From Gammaproteobacteria bacterium (GTDB lineage Bacteria; Pseudomonadota; Gammaproteobacteria; Steroidobacterales; Steroidobacteraceae), in the NCBI GenBank assembly GCA_028293745.1, contig JAQGOF010000070.1, forward strand, positions 1 to 60,595: a stretch of 60,595 bases of DNA, written 5' to 3'. The notes under the pieces were generated by a model. That model saw nothing but the letters and a program-made list of their open reading frames with translations. It did not search any database and was not told the origin of the DNA. A program made the translations under genes and the position numbers. Shown here in pieces: positions 8,089-17,310 of the stretch. How positions within the stretch are numbered: position 1 is the stretch's first letter; each line of letters begins with the position of its first letter.

Positions 8089-9899
8089 GACCCGGGCTGC
8101 TTGCCCCATTCACCGAGCGTAGGCCGGGTCACGGAGCTGTCCAGTTCTTGCAGGTATTGCGGTCGCCCCACTGACGGCCCTTCCCCCTCGAAGACACGCG
8201 GCGCAATGACGCGCAGCGCCGCGTACGTGCCGGGATCCATACTCGCCTCTTGAAGCGCCTCCCGGTCGATAAAAACGGGTGCTCCAGAACGGATGCGGGC
8301 ATAAATCCGCCCCGTAGCCTGACTTGCAAAATTGACTTCACGGAATGCCTGGATGGAGCGCTTCAGGAAGCCGACGTTGTGCCCGGGAGCGAGCAAGGTG
8401 CGATCGGGGTACAAGCTGTCGGGATCTGATGCGTTGACGTCGACGCGACCGAAGCGCTCGATATCCAGCAACCTGTTGATGTCTAGAACATTCAAGGTGT
8501 AGTTGTCGCCGAACGCCGCGGTCCGGGGAAGCTTGCCGAGTGGCACGCTGTTGTCCAGCAGCTCGATATGTATCCGCTTGTCCGTGCGGCGAACCCAAGT
8601 GAAGAAGACATTGGGCATCCCCGTGTAGGCCTCAACACTGTGGGCCAGCGTGTCATCAACCGCTTTATATCGGCCGAACTCCAAGCCACGCATCCACGCG
8701 CGCTCGACGAGCTGCTCGGGCGGTGTGATCACGAAAAACAAATAGACTGAATCACCGAAGCGCGTCAGCAGATTGCTTCCGGCCTCGTCCGAATCGGGTG
8801 CGAAACTGTCGAAGCGGAAGCGGTCGATCAGCAGATGCGCCATCTCGCCACGCTCCTGTTTGAGCGACATGTAGCGATCGAGCTTCTGATCGACGATCTG
8901 CAGCTCTTCGGAGGTGAATGCGCCGGCGTATTTGAATGCCGCGCCCAGCGAGCTGTAGTCCAGGAGCTGCTTGCGCCAGATGTCAGGACTGATGAGCGCA
9001 AAGTCGCGCCAACGAACGCCTATATCTCCTGCCAGCTTCTTCTGCAACGGGCGCAGCGTGCTTTTACCTGAGGCGGACGGACCCTTGGTGTTGATGATGA
9101 CGGGGCGCTCCTGCCTGGGCAGGAGCCAATAGCCCTCCACGGCGGCGGCCTGACGCAGGATAGGCTCTATCATCCGGCCAATGACATCGCTCCCGTGAGT
9201 GTTGCACGCCAGATCCGTCGCGATCGAACGAATCAGGTCCGGGGTGCCCCATGCACGTCCGTGCGTCGTGAAGAGTGCGGACATGACGCGGGCGAGCGCG
9301 CGATAACCGGCACGCAGGAGCGGATCGTCGGTGTTGATCGCCATTCGCTCGCAATCAGAGATTTCACCAGGACCCCATCCGCTGGCGCCAGGTGCGCGCT
9401 CTCGACTGGGACTCGGACGGTGAGAAGCTCGAGAGAAGAATCTGGAAAGCGGCGACTGGCGCGCGTTTGCAACCTTGGCCACGACTTGGGCAGTAGAGCC
9501 TGCAGTCAGCATGGACAGCGCGGAGCCGATTTCATCGGCCAGGCGCCGCCGCACCTCGTCGTATTCGGCGATGATGGAGGGCAGCACCGGCTCGATGTAA
9601 CGATCGAGCAGCCGATTGGACATCTCCCGGAAATTGATGCCGAGATCACCGATCCGCGAGCCGTCGGGCACTGAAAAGTCCGCCATGACGCGGATCAGCA
9701 CCTCATGCAGCAACAGCCTTTGCGGCCGAAACGCCGCCAGCTCAGACAACGGAAAACCCGTCAGCAATTGCAGTTCGGTGGCTGCTGCGACACTCGTGAG
9801 CCCGTTCTGCGGCTGGAAAATAGTGCACAGGTGCCTCAGCTCGAGGGGCACCTGGGAGACGATGCCGGGGTGCCAGGGGCCATACTGGTGGTCGGTCAT
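8085..9899 (-). CDS. P-loop protein coupled to AceK, unknown function
   Basis: 604 residues. A Walker A motif GPSASGKS at 273-280 follows a hydrophobic strand (RPVIINTKG), as in small-molecule or zeta-toxin-like kinases. The 270-residue N-terminal region is helical with no domain I recognise, including a basic, Pro/Ser-rich stretch near 155-178. The C-terminal 320 residues contain acidic and aromatic segments (LFFVITPPEQLVERAW; DVNASDPDSLYPDRT). The ATG at 9897-9899 overlaps the aceK stop in ATGA, so the two are translationally coupled. With ppc upstream it forms a three-gene operon. Inference: a kinase or NTPase that acts together with AceK at the TCA/glyoxylate node. I cannot name its substrate. 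A weak P-loop kinase call is safe; anything more is not. Confidence 0.75.
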   Translation of the reverse strand: MTDHQYGPWHPGIVSQVPLELRHLCTIFQPQNGLTSVAAATELQLLTGFPLSELAAFRPQRLLLHEVLIRVMADFSVPDGSRIGDLGINFREMSNRLLDRYIEPVLPSIIAEYDEVRRRLADEIGSALSMLTAGSTAQVVAKVANARQSPLSRFFSRASHRPSPSRERAPGASGWGPGEISDCERMAINTDDPLLRAGYRALARVMSALFTTHGRAWGTPDLIRSIATDLACNTHGSDVIGRMIEPILRQAAAVEGYWLLPRQERPVIINTKGPSASGKSTLRPLQKKLAGDIGVRWRDFALISPDIWRKQLLDYSSLGAAFKYAGAFTSEELQIVDQKLDRYMSLKQERGEMAHLLIDRFRFDSFAPDSDEAGSNLLTRFGDSVYLFFVITPPEQLVERAWMRGLEFGRYKAVDDTLAHSVEAYTGMPNVFFTWVRRTDKRIHIELLDNSVPLGKLPRTAAFGDNYTLNVLDINRLLDIERFGRVDVNASDPDSLYPDRTLLAPGHNVGFLKRSIQAFREVNFASQATGRIYARIRSGAPVFIDREALQEASMDPGTYAALRVIAPRVFEGEGPSVGRPQYLQELDSSVTRPTLGEWGKQPGS

Positions 9900-11701
9900 C
9901 GAACCTCCACCCCCGAGCGGCGCGGCGAATCCGCCTCACCCAACAACCTCGCAGCGCGTGGATACACCCGCAGCTCCGGCACTTCTCCGCGCTGCAGTTT
10001 CCGCTGCACCCGCTGCCAGTATTCGACGCTCAGGAGATCGGCGTTCTGCTTACGGAAACAGCGCCGGGCGAAATCGTTCTTCAGTTGCATCCCGTATTCG
10101 AGCTCTTCGGGAAGGAAAATCACGCCGTCCTCGAAATACCAGTCCGGCACTGCCTCCTCGCCCGGCACCCGGTCGGAGTTGGTGCGAATCTTGACATCGG
10201 TGAGCTTTTCGACCGCGTCATAGTCGAACAGGAACACGCGCCCATATCGCCCCACGCCGTAGTTCCTGGAATCGAGGTCCTTGTTGAATATGTCAGTGGC
10301 CGCGTTGTTGCGGATGCAATGTCCGAGGCTTGCGATCACGGCTTGCGTCCCGGCGTCGCTGGCAGTCTCGAGATAGACCGGCAGCGGGATGATCTTCAGC
10401 TGCACGATCAGCGAGCGGATGAATACCCCGTCCCCCTCGACTTGTACACTGCCGCGCGCCTCCCGCAGGATCTCCTCCAACAACGCGGGCTCGAACAGAT
10501 CGCGGTCCAGCCTGAGGTTGAAGTACATGACATTGTCCAACATGCTGCCGGCCCGGTTGATCTCATGGACCACCCGGTACTTCTCGATCACCGCATTGAC
10601 GCCCGGAAACTCACCCCACTTGTAGGAAGCCGTGGGCCGGTCGCGAATGACTTTCAGGTGATACGAGCAGGCCTCGAAGGTGAATCCCAGCGCAACCGTG
10701 CCAGGGGCCCCGGGGGAGCGCTGCAGCTTCTGCCCGCTCGAGCGCACGGTCCCGATAATCTCATCGAGTATCGCGACTTTGCCTACATGGTTGAACCCGA
10801 TGGTCGAATAATGATGGCCAAACGGCCGCCGCGGCATGATGCTGAAGAGAAACACGCAGGTCTGATAGTACAACCGCGTGGTGACGTGGAAATTGGCCAG
10901 CGCGGAGCTGAAGAGGTCGTGGATGTCGGAAACCTGATGCAGGACAGCATCGGCGTACACGCCTTCAGGACTGTTGAGTAGCGCCACGACGAAGGGCACG
11001 AATGTGCCATCGGGCATCACCCAGCGGCCGACCAGGAATGCCGTGCGGTCGCGGAAGAATCCGGCCTCGACGATATCCAATGCGAGAGGAGTGTCTGCGC
11101 GGAACAGTGCGTTGAGCCGCTCGAGAATCCGGCAGGCATCGCCCTGAAGATCTCTGAACGGAACCGCGAGGGGCACCATCTGCAACGCGGTGAGGATCAG
11201 CTCAATGTCGATGCGGCCGTTCACCGGCCAGCGGCGATGAACTGCAGCCATCGAGAACGCACGGCGCTTGCTGGGTGGCGGGAATGAGTAGGCAACCGGC
11301 TTCCACAGGCCGTGATCGATGTTTCGGCGCAGTGAGTGCGCAAAGCTGAATGCGATGTCGGCCTCGTAGCGATCGACGATCATCGCCACGAACAGGCGGT
11401 CCAATGTGTCCCAGATGGCCGCATTGTTGGCAAGCGCAGGGAAGGCCTCGAGGATTCGGGGGCCGTGCTCCGAGATGTAGCGGCTGTACAGACCCAGGCG
11501 CTCGCGGCTGATCCGGATCGAGGCATGCGGGTCCATCGTTTCGAACGCCAATTTCGCCCTGTAGGGGTATTCGCACAGTTGGGCGTAGAAATCATCGAAG
11601 ATCGCCAGGATGAGGCGCGCCGTGGCCGCGATGCGGCCGTCATCCCGCGCAGACGAGAGCTGGCCGTAAGCCTTCTCGAGCTGCTGCGCGGTACTGTCCA
11701 C
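9896..11701 (-). CDS. aceK: Isocitrate dehydrogenase kinase/phosphatase
   Basis: Bifunctional cytoplasmic enzyme that phosphorylates and dephosphorylates isocitrate dehydrogenase, deciding between the TCA cycle and the glyoxylate bypass. 601 residues against 578 in E. coli. The C-terminal kinase lobe is clear: Lys350 in YHLKVIRDR (E. coli Lys336), Asp389 in GSMLDN (E. coli Asp371, needed for phosphatase activity), Asp475 and Asn480 in IFNKDLDSRNYG (E. coli Asp457/Asn462) and DYD at 493-495. The N-terminal regulatory half is more diverged. Unusually it is not next to aceA/aceB but 19 bp downstream of ppc, and it overlaps a P-loop gene. The link to PEP carboxylase suggests joint control of carbon entry and branching. 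Confidence 0.9.
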   Translation of the reverse strand: MDSTAQQLEKAYGQLSSARDDGRIAATARLILAIFDDFYAQLCEYPYRAKLAFETMDPHASIRISRERLGLYSRYISEHGPRILEAFPALANNAAIWDTLDRLFVAMIVDRYEADIAFSFAHSLRRNIDHGLWKPVAYSFPPPSKRRAFSMAAVHRRWPVNGRIDIELILTALQMVPLAVPFRDLQGDACRILERLNALFRADTPLALDIVEAGFFRDRTAFLVGRWVMPDGTFVPFVVALLNSPEGVYADAVLHQVSDIHDLFSSALANFHVTTRLYYQTCVFLFSIMPRRPFGHHYSTIGFNHVGKVAILDEIIGTVRSSGQKLQRSPGAPGTVALGFTFEACSYHLKVIRDRPTASYKWGEFPGVNAVIEKYRVVHEINRAGSMLDNVMYFNLRLDRDLFEPALLEEILREARGSVQVEGDGVFIRSLIVQLKIIPLPVYLETASDAGTQAVIASLGHCIRNNAATDIFNKDLDSRNYGVGRYGRVFLFDYDAVEKLTDVKIRTNSDRVPGEEAVPDWYFEDGVIFLPEELEYGMQLKNDFARRCFRKQNADLLSVEYWQRVQRKLQRGEVPELRVYPRAARLLGEADSPRRSGVEVR

Positions 11702-11720
11702 TATGGTCGATCGCTTTGGC

Positions 11721-14390
11721 TCAACCGCTGTTTCTCAGGGCGGTTGCAATCGCGTTGATGGAGAGCTGGATACCTTCCCGCACGCGCGGATCTTTCTCCC
11801 CGGCGCGATGCCGCTTGAGCATTTCGACCTGCACGAGGTTCAGCGGCTCGATATACGGCAGGCGCAGGCGGATGGATGCATCAAGAGCGGGATGCCGCTC
11901 CAACAGCCGGCTCTGCCCTGTGACATTGAGCAAAGTCTCCTGGGTCTGCGCCCAGGCGTCACGAATGTGCCCAAAGATCGAGTCGCCCAGCGCACGATCC
12001 TGCACCAGCGTCGCATACAGAGCGGCGATCCCCATATCCGACTTCGAAAGCACCATCTCGAGATTGTCCACCGTCGCCCGAAAGAATGGCCAGGCCTCCA
12101 GCATCTCGCGCAACAGGCCCGGGTCCGCAAAGGACCGCAGAGCCTGCCCTACCCCATACCAACCGGGCAACATGACACGCGCCTGCGCCCAGCTGAAGAC
12201 CCAGGGAATCGCCCGCAGATCCTCGATGCGTTCGGAGTTGGTGCGCGAGGAAGGGCGCGAGCCGATCTTGAGCTCGGCAATCTCCACCAACGGGGTCATC
12301 TGGCGGAAGAACCGCGGAAAGCCTTCGGTCCCATACACCAGCGAGCGATACGCACGGAAAGCCTCTCTCGAGAGCGTATCCATTGCAGCCGCGAAGCGGG
12401 TTCGACTATCCGCGGAGAGCGAGACGTTCTCCAGCGAGGTCAGTAGAGTCGCCGCGGTGATGGCCTCGAGGTTGGCAGCCGCACTTTCCCGCGTGCCGTA
12501 CTTCGCGGCGATGATCTCGCCCTGCTCAGTGATTCGAATCCGTCCTTTGACTGTCCCGTGCGGCTGCGCGCGGATGGCATCGAAAGATGAGCCACCACCC
12601 CGGCCTACCGCACCGCCTCTTCCATGGAACACCTGCATCACGGTTCCGGAACGCTCAAAGACCTCGGCGAGTGCCTGCGTCGCCTGCTGCAGGCTCCACA
12701 CCGAAGTCAGGTAGCCGCCGTCCTTGTTTGAATCGGAATAACCAACCATCACTTCCTGGAAACCCTTCGCCTTGGTGATGGCGGCGACCTCCGGCAACGC
12801 AAGCCAGGCGGTCATCACGCGCGCGGAGCTCTCCAGGTCGGCGATGGTTTCGAACAAGGGCACCGCCATGATGGCAGCGCCGGGCGTACCGGCGACACGA
12901 TACAACCCTGCTTCCTTGAGCAGGATGTTGACCTCGAGCAGATCGGAGACACTCTCGCACTTCGAAATGATGTAGGTCGTGATACAAGCCGGCCCATAGA
13001 GTCGATGTGCCTCCGCGGCAGCGCGCACTATGGCCAGCTCCGACAGCGTCTCGTCACTGTAGCTTGCATAGGGGCTGGCCAACAGCCGCTCGCTTGCAAG
13101 CTCGCTTCGCAGAAGCTCCACGCGTGCTGCCTCATCCAACTTGTCGTAGTCAGGCGAGACGCCCGCGACCCTGAGCAGCTCCCCGATGACACGTGCATGC
13201 ACATCGGCGTTTTGCCGCAGATCGAGTGTGGCCAGATGGAAGCCGAATGTTTCGACCGCCCTGATCAGTCGCGTCAACGCGCCGGCATCGTTCAGCCCGC
13301 CCTTGCTTTGCGCCCGTAGCGATTGCTCCAGCGTCAGTAAATCGGCGCACAGGCTCTGCGCATCCGGATACGGCTCACCACTCACCGACGCAAGCCTGGC
13401 TGGCGGATGGCCGGTCAGCTTCCGATATGTGGCGGCGAGACGCGCATAGATTCCGGTAATGGCTCTTCTGTACGGTTCATCCGCGCGGGCCTCATTCACA
13501 TCGCCGCTCTGGTCCGCAAGGGCGACTACCGCAGCGGATACTTCTGCAAGCTCGTTCGAGATCGACAGCTCAGCGCCCAGGCCATGCAGTTGAGCCAGGT
13601 AGTCCGCGAGAAGTGCCTCCGACGAGCGGCCGAGAGTCAGGCGCAACGAGTCCGCCGTAACATGTGGGTTTCCATCGCGGTCGCCGCCAATCCAGCTACC
13701 GGGCCGCAGGAAACTTGCAGGACGACGGCCGAGAAGACGCTCCCACCGTGAGTAGAGCATCGGCACGACAGGGAGAAACACGTCACGCAAGTATGCGAGG
13801 GCAATATCAACTTCGTCCGCCACGTAGAGCCGTTCACGCCGCAGTGCCCGCGTCTGCCAGAGCAAGGCAATCTGCCTCGCGATGCCCTGCTCGATCAGAT
13901 CGCCGTCGGCCGTTTCGGTCCGGCCGGCATCGCGCAGTCGCATCAGCTCGAATATGCGGTTGCGATGATCGATCATGCTCTTACGCATGACCTCAGTGGG
14001 ATGGGCCGTGAGAACAGGCACGATCAGCGCCCGATCCAGCAGGTCGCTGGCCCGCCGCGTATCGATGCCCTCCGACCTGAGGTATTGCAGGGTGGACGCC
14101 AGGGTACTGTCCTTGTCGGCGCTCACGCCCTGGCGGTCTTCGGCGAGGTTGGCGAGCATTGAAAAGAGCATGAAGCTGCGGGCAAACGCCACGGTCTCAT
14201 CGAGCGACAGGCTGTCCAGGCCGGCAGCCAGCCCACGCGGGTTGGAGATTCCGCGGTAACGGTCCACGGAGCCTGCGCGGATGGCCTCGATGCGCTGGAA
14301 CAGGGCATCACCCCCGTGAGCGCGGATTACGTCGCCGAGAAGCTTGCCGAGGAAGCGGACGTCGGCGTTCTGAGTAAGGGGTTGATTCAC
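11721..14390 (-). CDS. ppc: Phosphoenolpyruvate carboxylase
   Basis: Makes oxaloacetate from PEP and bicarbonate, the main anaplerotic step. 889 residues, normal for the bacterial enzyme. The catalytic His130 lies in VPVLTAHPTEVMRKS. The second signature GYSDSNKDGG and the third, FHGRGGAVGRGGG, are intact, as is the C-terminal SINAIATALRNSG. The start is a GTG at 14390; no upstream ATG fits better, and homologues begin about here (VRFLGKLLGDVIR). First gene of the ppc-aceK-P-loop operon; the promoter should lie in the 194 bp shared with the divergent efflux operon. Confidence 0.96.
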   Translation of the reverse strand: MNQPLTQNADVRFLGKLLGDVIRAHGGDALFQRIEAIRAGSVDRYRGISNPRGLAAGLDSLSLDETVAFARSFMLFSMLANLAEDRQGVSADKDSTLASTLQYLRSEGIDTRRASDLLDRALIVPVLTAHPTEVMRKSMIDHRNRIFELMRLRDAGRTETADGDLIEQGIARQIALLWQTRALRRERLYVADEVDIALAYLRDVFLPVVPMLYSRWERLLGRRPASFLRPGSWIGGDRDGNPHVTADSLRLTLGRSSEALLADYLAQLHGLGAELSISNELAEVSAAVVALADQSGDVNEARADEPYRRAITGIYARLAATYRKLTGHPPARLASVSGEPYPDAQSLCADLLTLEQSLRAQSKGGLNDAGALTRLIRAVETFGFHLATLDLRQNADVHARVIGELLRVAGVSPDYDKLDEAARVELLRSELASERLLASPYASYSDETLSELAIVRAAAEAHRLYGPACITTYIISKCESVSDLLEVNILLKEAGLYRVAGTPGAAIMAVPLFETIADLESSARVMTAWLALPEVAAITKAKGFQEVMVGYSDSNKDGGYLTSVWSLQQATQALAEVFERSGTVMQVFHGRGGAVGRGGGSSFDAIRAQPHGTVKGRIRITEQGEIIAAKYGTRESAAANLEAITAATLLTSLENVSLSADSRTRFAAAMDTLSREAFRAYRSLVYGTEGFPRFFRQMTPLVEIAELKIGSRPSSRTNSERIEDLRAIPWVFSWAQARVMLPGWYGVGQALRSFADPGLLREMLEAWPFFRATVDNLEMVLSKSDMGIAALYATLVQDRALGDSIFGHIRDAWAQTQETLLNVTGQSRLLERHPALDASIRLRLPYIEPLNLVQVEMLKRHRAGEKDPRVREGIQLSINAIATALRNSG

Positions 14391-14584
14391 GACCGTGGCC
14401 TGCGTTGAGAGAGAAAAGGCATGTTCGCCGCAAACATGTGCAATATAGGAAACAGTCGTTCAATACAAGATCGCACGTGCTGGCGGCCGTGCCCAGGGGA
14501 ACTTCGCCTGCCTCGGCGCGCGCTTGATTCTCCGGGCTTGGCTACACTTACAGTTTGGCGCTGACGAAAGCGTGGGGTAACTCG

Positions 14585-15658
14585 ATGACGGATCCCGTCT
14601 TCCATTGGCGTGCGCCACCGGACTGGATGTGGCGGGCCCTCATTCTTCTCCTCGCCATTGGCGCGCTGGTGCTCATCACGACCCGCTGGAACCGGTGGGA
14701 ATCCAATTCCAGGCGCCAATCAACCGACGACGCCTACCTGCAATCCGACCTGACGCCCATCTCGGCAAAGGTGGCCGGGTATGTGCGCAGCATGCCCGTG
14801 CAGGACTTCGAGCGGGTAAATGCAGGGCAGGTGCTGGCGCAAATCGTCGACGATGACTATCGGGCCACGGTCGATCAACTCACTGCCAGCGTAGCGGCCG
14901 CCGCGGCGCAGATCGAAGCTCTGAAGGCGCAGCAGGAGCTGCAGGCCGCCAACGTACAGGCTGCCAGGGCAAGCGTCGCCTCCATCATGGCAAACGCAGA
15001 GCAGAACACACGCGACCTGTCACGTCAGCAGGTACTTTTCAAGACGGGCTCTTCGTCAACCGAGGCTGCCGAGAGGTTGCAAACGGTCAAAGCGCAACTG
15101 GCGGCCCAACTCGAGCAGAGTCGTGCGCAGGCCAGCGCCGCGGCCCGACAGCTGACCGTGCTGGCTGCCCAGCAGGCGCAGGCTGAGGCGGCTCTCGCTG
15201 CGCAGATTGCAAATCTGGCGATCGCGCAAATCAATCTCGGGTACACGCGGATTGTGGCTCCCCAGGATGGTGTCATCGGGCAGAGGCAGGTCAAGCCTGG
15301 GCAGTTCGTGGGGGTGGGAGGCCAGATCACATCGCTCACGCCGCTGCCCAATGTTTGGGTGATAGCGAACTACAAGGAGACGCAGCTGACGCACATGGCC
15401 GTGGGGGAGAAGGCTGAGGTGCGAGTCGATACGTTTCCCGGACATACGTTGCGCGGGCACGTGCTGGCGTTTGCTCCGGGTGCAGGGTCGCAGTTCGCGC
15501 TTTTGCCGCCGGACAATGCCACTGGGAACTTCACCAAGGTCGTGCAGCGCGTGGCGGTGAAGATTGTGATCGACGATGCGGATGGTCTCGCGGATCGCCT
15601 TCGGCCGGGTATGTCGGTGGTCGCGACAGTTGACACGCGCTCGGGTGAGCACCGATGA
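14585..15658 (+). CDS. HlyD/EmrA-type membrane fusion protein
   Basis: Periplasmic adaptor of a tripartite efflux pump. 357 residues: cytoplasmic start, one transmembrane segment (about 18-35, ALILLLAIGALVLITT), first half of the lipoyl domain (DDAYLQSDLTPISAKVAGYV, the EmrA signature), a long Ala/Gln-rich coiled-coil hairpin (about 95-215), then the second lipoyl half (YTRIVAPQDGVIG) and beta-barrel. I chose ATG 14585, which follows GGGG, over an in-frame TTG at 14555. The stop overlaps the next start (ATGA), and the third gene overlaps likewise, so the pump is a single transcription unit. Divergent from ppc. Confidence 0.9.
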   Translation: MTDPVFHWRAPPDWMWRALILLLAIGALVLITTRWNRWESNSRRQSTDDAYLQSDLTPISAKVAGYVRSMPVQDFERVNAGQVLAQIVDDDYRATVDQLTASVAAAAAQIEALKAQQELQAANVQAARASVASIMANAEQNTRDLSRQQVLFKTGSSSTEAAERLQTVKAQLAAQLEQSRAQASAAARQLTVLAAQQAQAEAALAAQIANLAIAQINLGYTRIVAPQDGVIGQRQVKPGQFVGVGGQITSLTPLPNVWVIANYKETQLTHMAVGEKAEVRVDTFPGHTLRGHVLAFAPGAGSQFALLPPDNATGNFTKVVQRVAVKIVIDDADGLADRLRPGMSVVATVDTRSGEHR

Positions 15659-17310
15659 GCGAGCCGGCAAGCACGCGCCCTGGCGACGGAGGTGCCGCGC
15701 CGAGCGGGACGGCGCCGGCTGCGCCTGCCGCCACATCACCCCCGGCGCCAACTTCCATCCCCTGGCTGGGCCTTGCAGCCGTGCTGCTGGGTACTTTCAT
15801 CTCCACTCTAAATACGCGCCTGTCAACACTCGGGCTTGCCGACATCCGTGGCGCTGTGCATGCCGGTTTTGACGAGGGGGCATGGATCTCGACGGCCCAG
15901 ACCGTCGCGCAGATGCTGATTATTCTCGTGGCGATCTGGCTCGGCGCCATTTACGGCACCCGCAAGGTGTTGATGGAAGCCGCCGCTGCGTTTGCCGTCA
16001 TCTCAATGCTCGAGCCCTTCTCACCCAACCTGCAGACCCTGTTGGTATTCCAGTTCCTGGGTGGGCTCGCTTCGGGCTTCTTCATTCCTCTGACATTGAG
16101 CTTCGTACTGAAAAACACGCCTCCCAAGGCATGGGCCTATGGCACTGCCATCTACGCGCTCAATCTGGAACTGTCGCTGAACATCTCCGCCTCGCTCGAG
16201 GGCTGGTATACGGATCATCTCTCGTGGCGTTGGATCTTCTGGCAGAACGTCCCGCTTGCGGCGGGAATGGTGGCATGCCTGTTCTTCGGTGTCCGCCCCG
16301 AACAGCCCAGTCCCGTCCGCCCGCGCGCCGACCTGTTTGGGTTCATCTACGGCGGCTTCGGCTTCGCACTGATCTATGCCGCCCTGGACCAGGGTAACAG
16401 GCTGGACTGGCTCAACTCACCACTCATTGTCGGCCTGTTGTCGGCCGGGCTCATATTGCTGCTTGCGTTCTTCGTACACGAGTGGCGCTTCCCCTACCCT
16501 GTCATAGACCTCAGGGTGGTGATGGAGCCGCCGTTGCCCCGTGTGCTGGTGCTGATCTCGTTCCTGCGGCTGACAATCCTGTCCACCGCGTTTGTCATTC
16601 CACAATTCCTGCAAACGGTTCGCGGATTCCGCGCGCTCGAGGTGGGCGATACGCTGGCCTGGATCGCAGCACCGCAACTGCTGATCTGCTTTCTGGCAGG
16701 TTTCATCCTGCGGCGCGTCGATGCACGTCTCGTGGCGACATTCGGCTTCATGTGTATCTGCGTAGCATGCTTGGCGGTAGCCCATGGCCTGACGCCCCTG
16801 TGGGGATCCGATCAATTCCTGCCATCCGGATTGCTGCAGGCGGTAGGTCAGAGCTTCGCGCTGTCGGGAACAGTGTTCTTTGCCGTGCTGCACCTGCGTC
16901 CGCAGGTCGCGTTGAGCTTCGGTGCCGCGATACAGGTTGCGCGGCTGTTTGGCGGTGAGCTGGGACAGGCGTTCATCGCCACCTTCGTGCGAATCCGCGG
17001 ACAAATCGCTTCGAACCACCTGGGCCAACACATTCAGATTGGCGATGGCCAGGTAATTCAACGCTTGCAGGCGTACGGCGCAGCCACCGCGCGTGCCGGG
17101 GACCCCGGCTCCGCAGCAACCCGGGGTGCCGCAGTGTTGAACAACGTAGTCCACGGAATGGCGATCACTCAGGGGATCATTGATGCCTTCGTCGTGATCG
17201 CGGCTGCTACCGCCGTGACGGTGATTCTGATCATCACGCGCAAGGCTGCCCCGCCGGGGCCGGCATCGCATATGCCGGTGCTTGCTCCTGGCAAGGTGGC
17301 GCCGCAATGA
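15655..17310 (+). CDS. DHA2-family MFS drug exporter (EmrB-like)
   Basis: Inner-membrane proton/drug antiporter of 551 residues with about 14 hydrophobic segments. The cytoplasmic N-terminus (1-35) is Pro/Ala-rich. The first helix pair reads TFISTLNTRLSTLGLADIRGA, then DEGAWISTAQTVAQM, equivalent to the EmrB region. LSWRWIFWQNVP near residue 190 is the usual DHA2 loop motif (WRWIFxxNVP). A periplasmic stretch rich in Ala and Arg precedes the last helix. It lies between the fusion protein and outer-membrane factor genes with 4-bp overlaps at both ends. Substrate unknown; this arrangement commonly handles aromatic acids or hydrophobic toxicants. Confidence 0.92.
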   Translation: MSEPASTRPGDGGAAPSGTAPAAPAATSPPAPTSIPWLGLAAVLLGTFISTLNTRLSTLGLADIRGAVHAGFDEGAWISTAQTVAQMLIILVAIWLGAIYGTRKVLMEAAAAFAVISMLEPFSPNLQTLLVFQFLGGLASGFFIPLTLSFVLKNTPPKAWAYGTAIYALNLELSLNISASLEGWYTDHLSWRWIFWQNVPLAAGMVACLFFGVRPEQPSPVRPRADLFGFIYGGFGFALIYAALDQGNRLDWLNSPLIVGLLSAGLILLLAFFVHEWRFPYPVIDLRVVMEPPLPRVLVLISFLRLTILSTAFVIPQFLQTVRGFRALEVGDTLAWIAAPQLLICFLAGFILRRVDARLVATFGFMCICVACLAVAHGLTPLWGSDQFLPSGLLQAVGQSFALSGTVFFAVLHLRPQVALSFGAAIQVARLFGGELGQAFIATFVRIRGQIASNHLGQHIQIGDGQVIQRLQAYGAATARAGDPGSAATRGAAVLNNVVHGMAITQGIIDAFVVIAAATAVTVILIITRKAAPPGPASHMPVLAPGKVAPQ

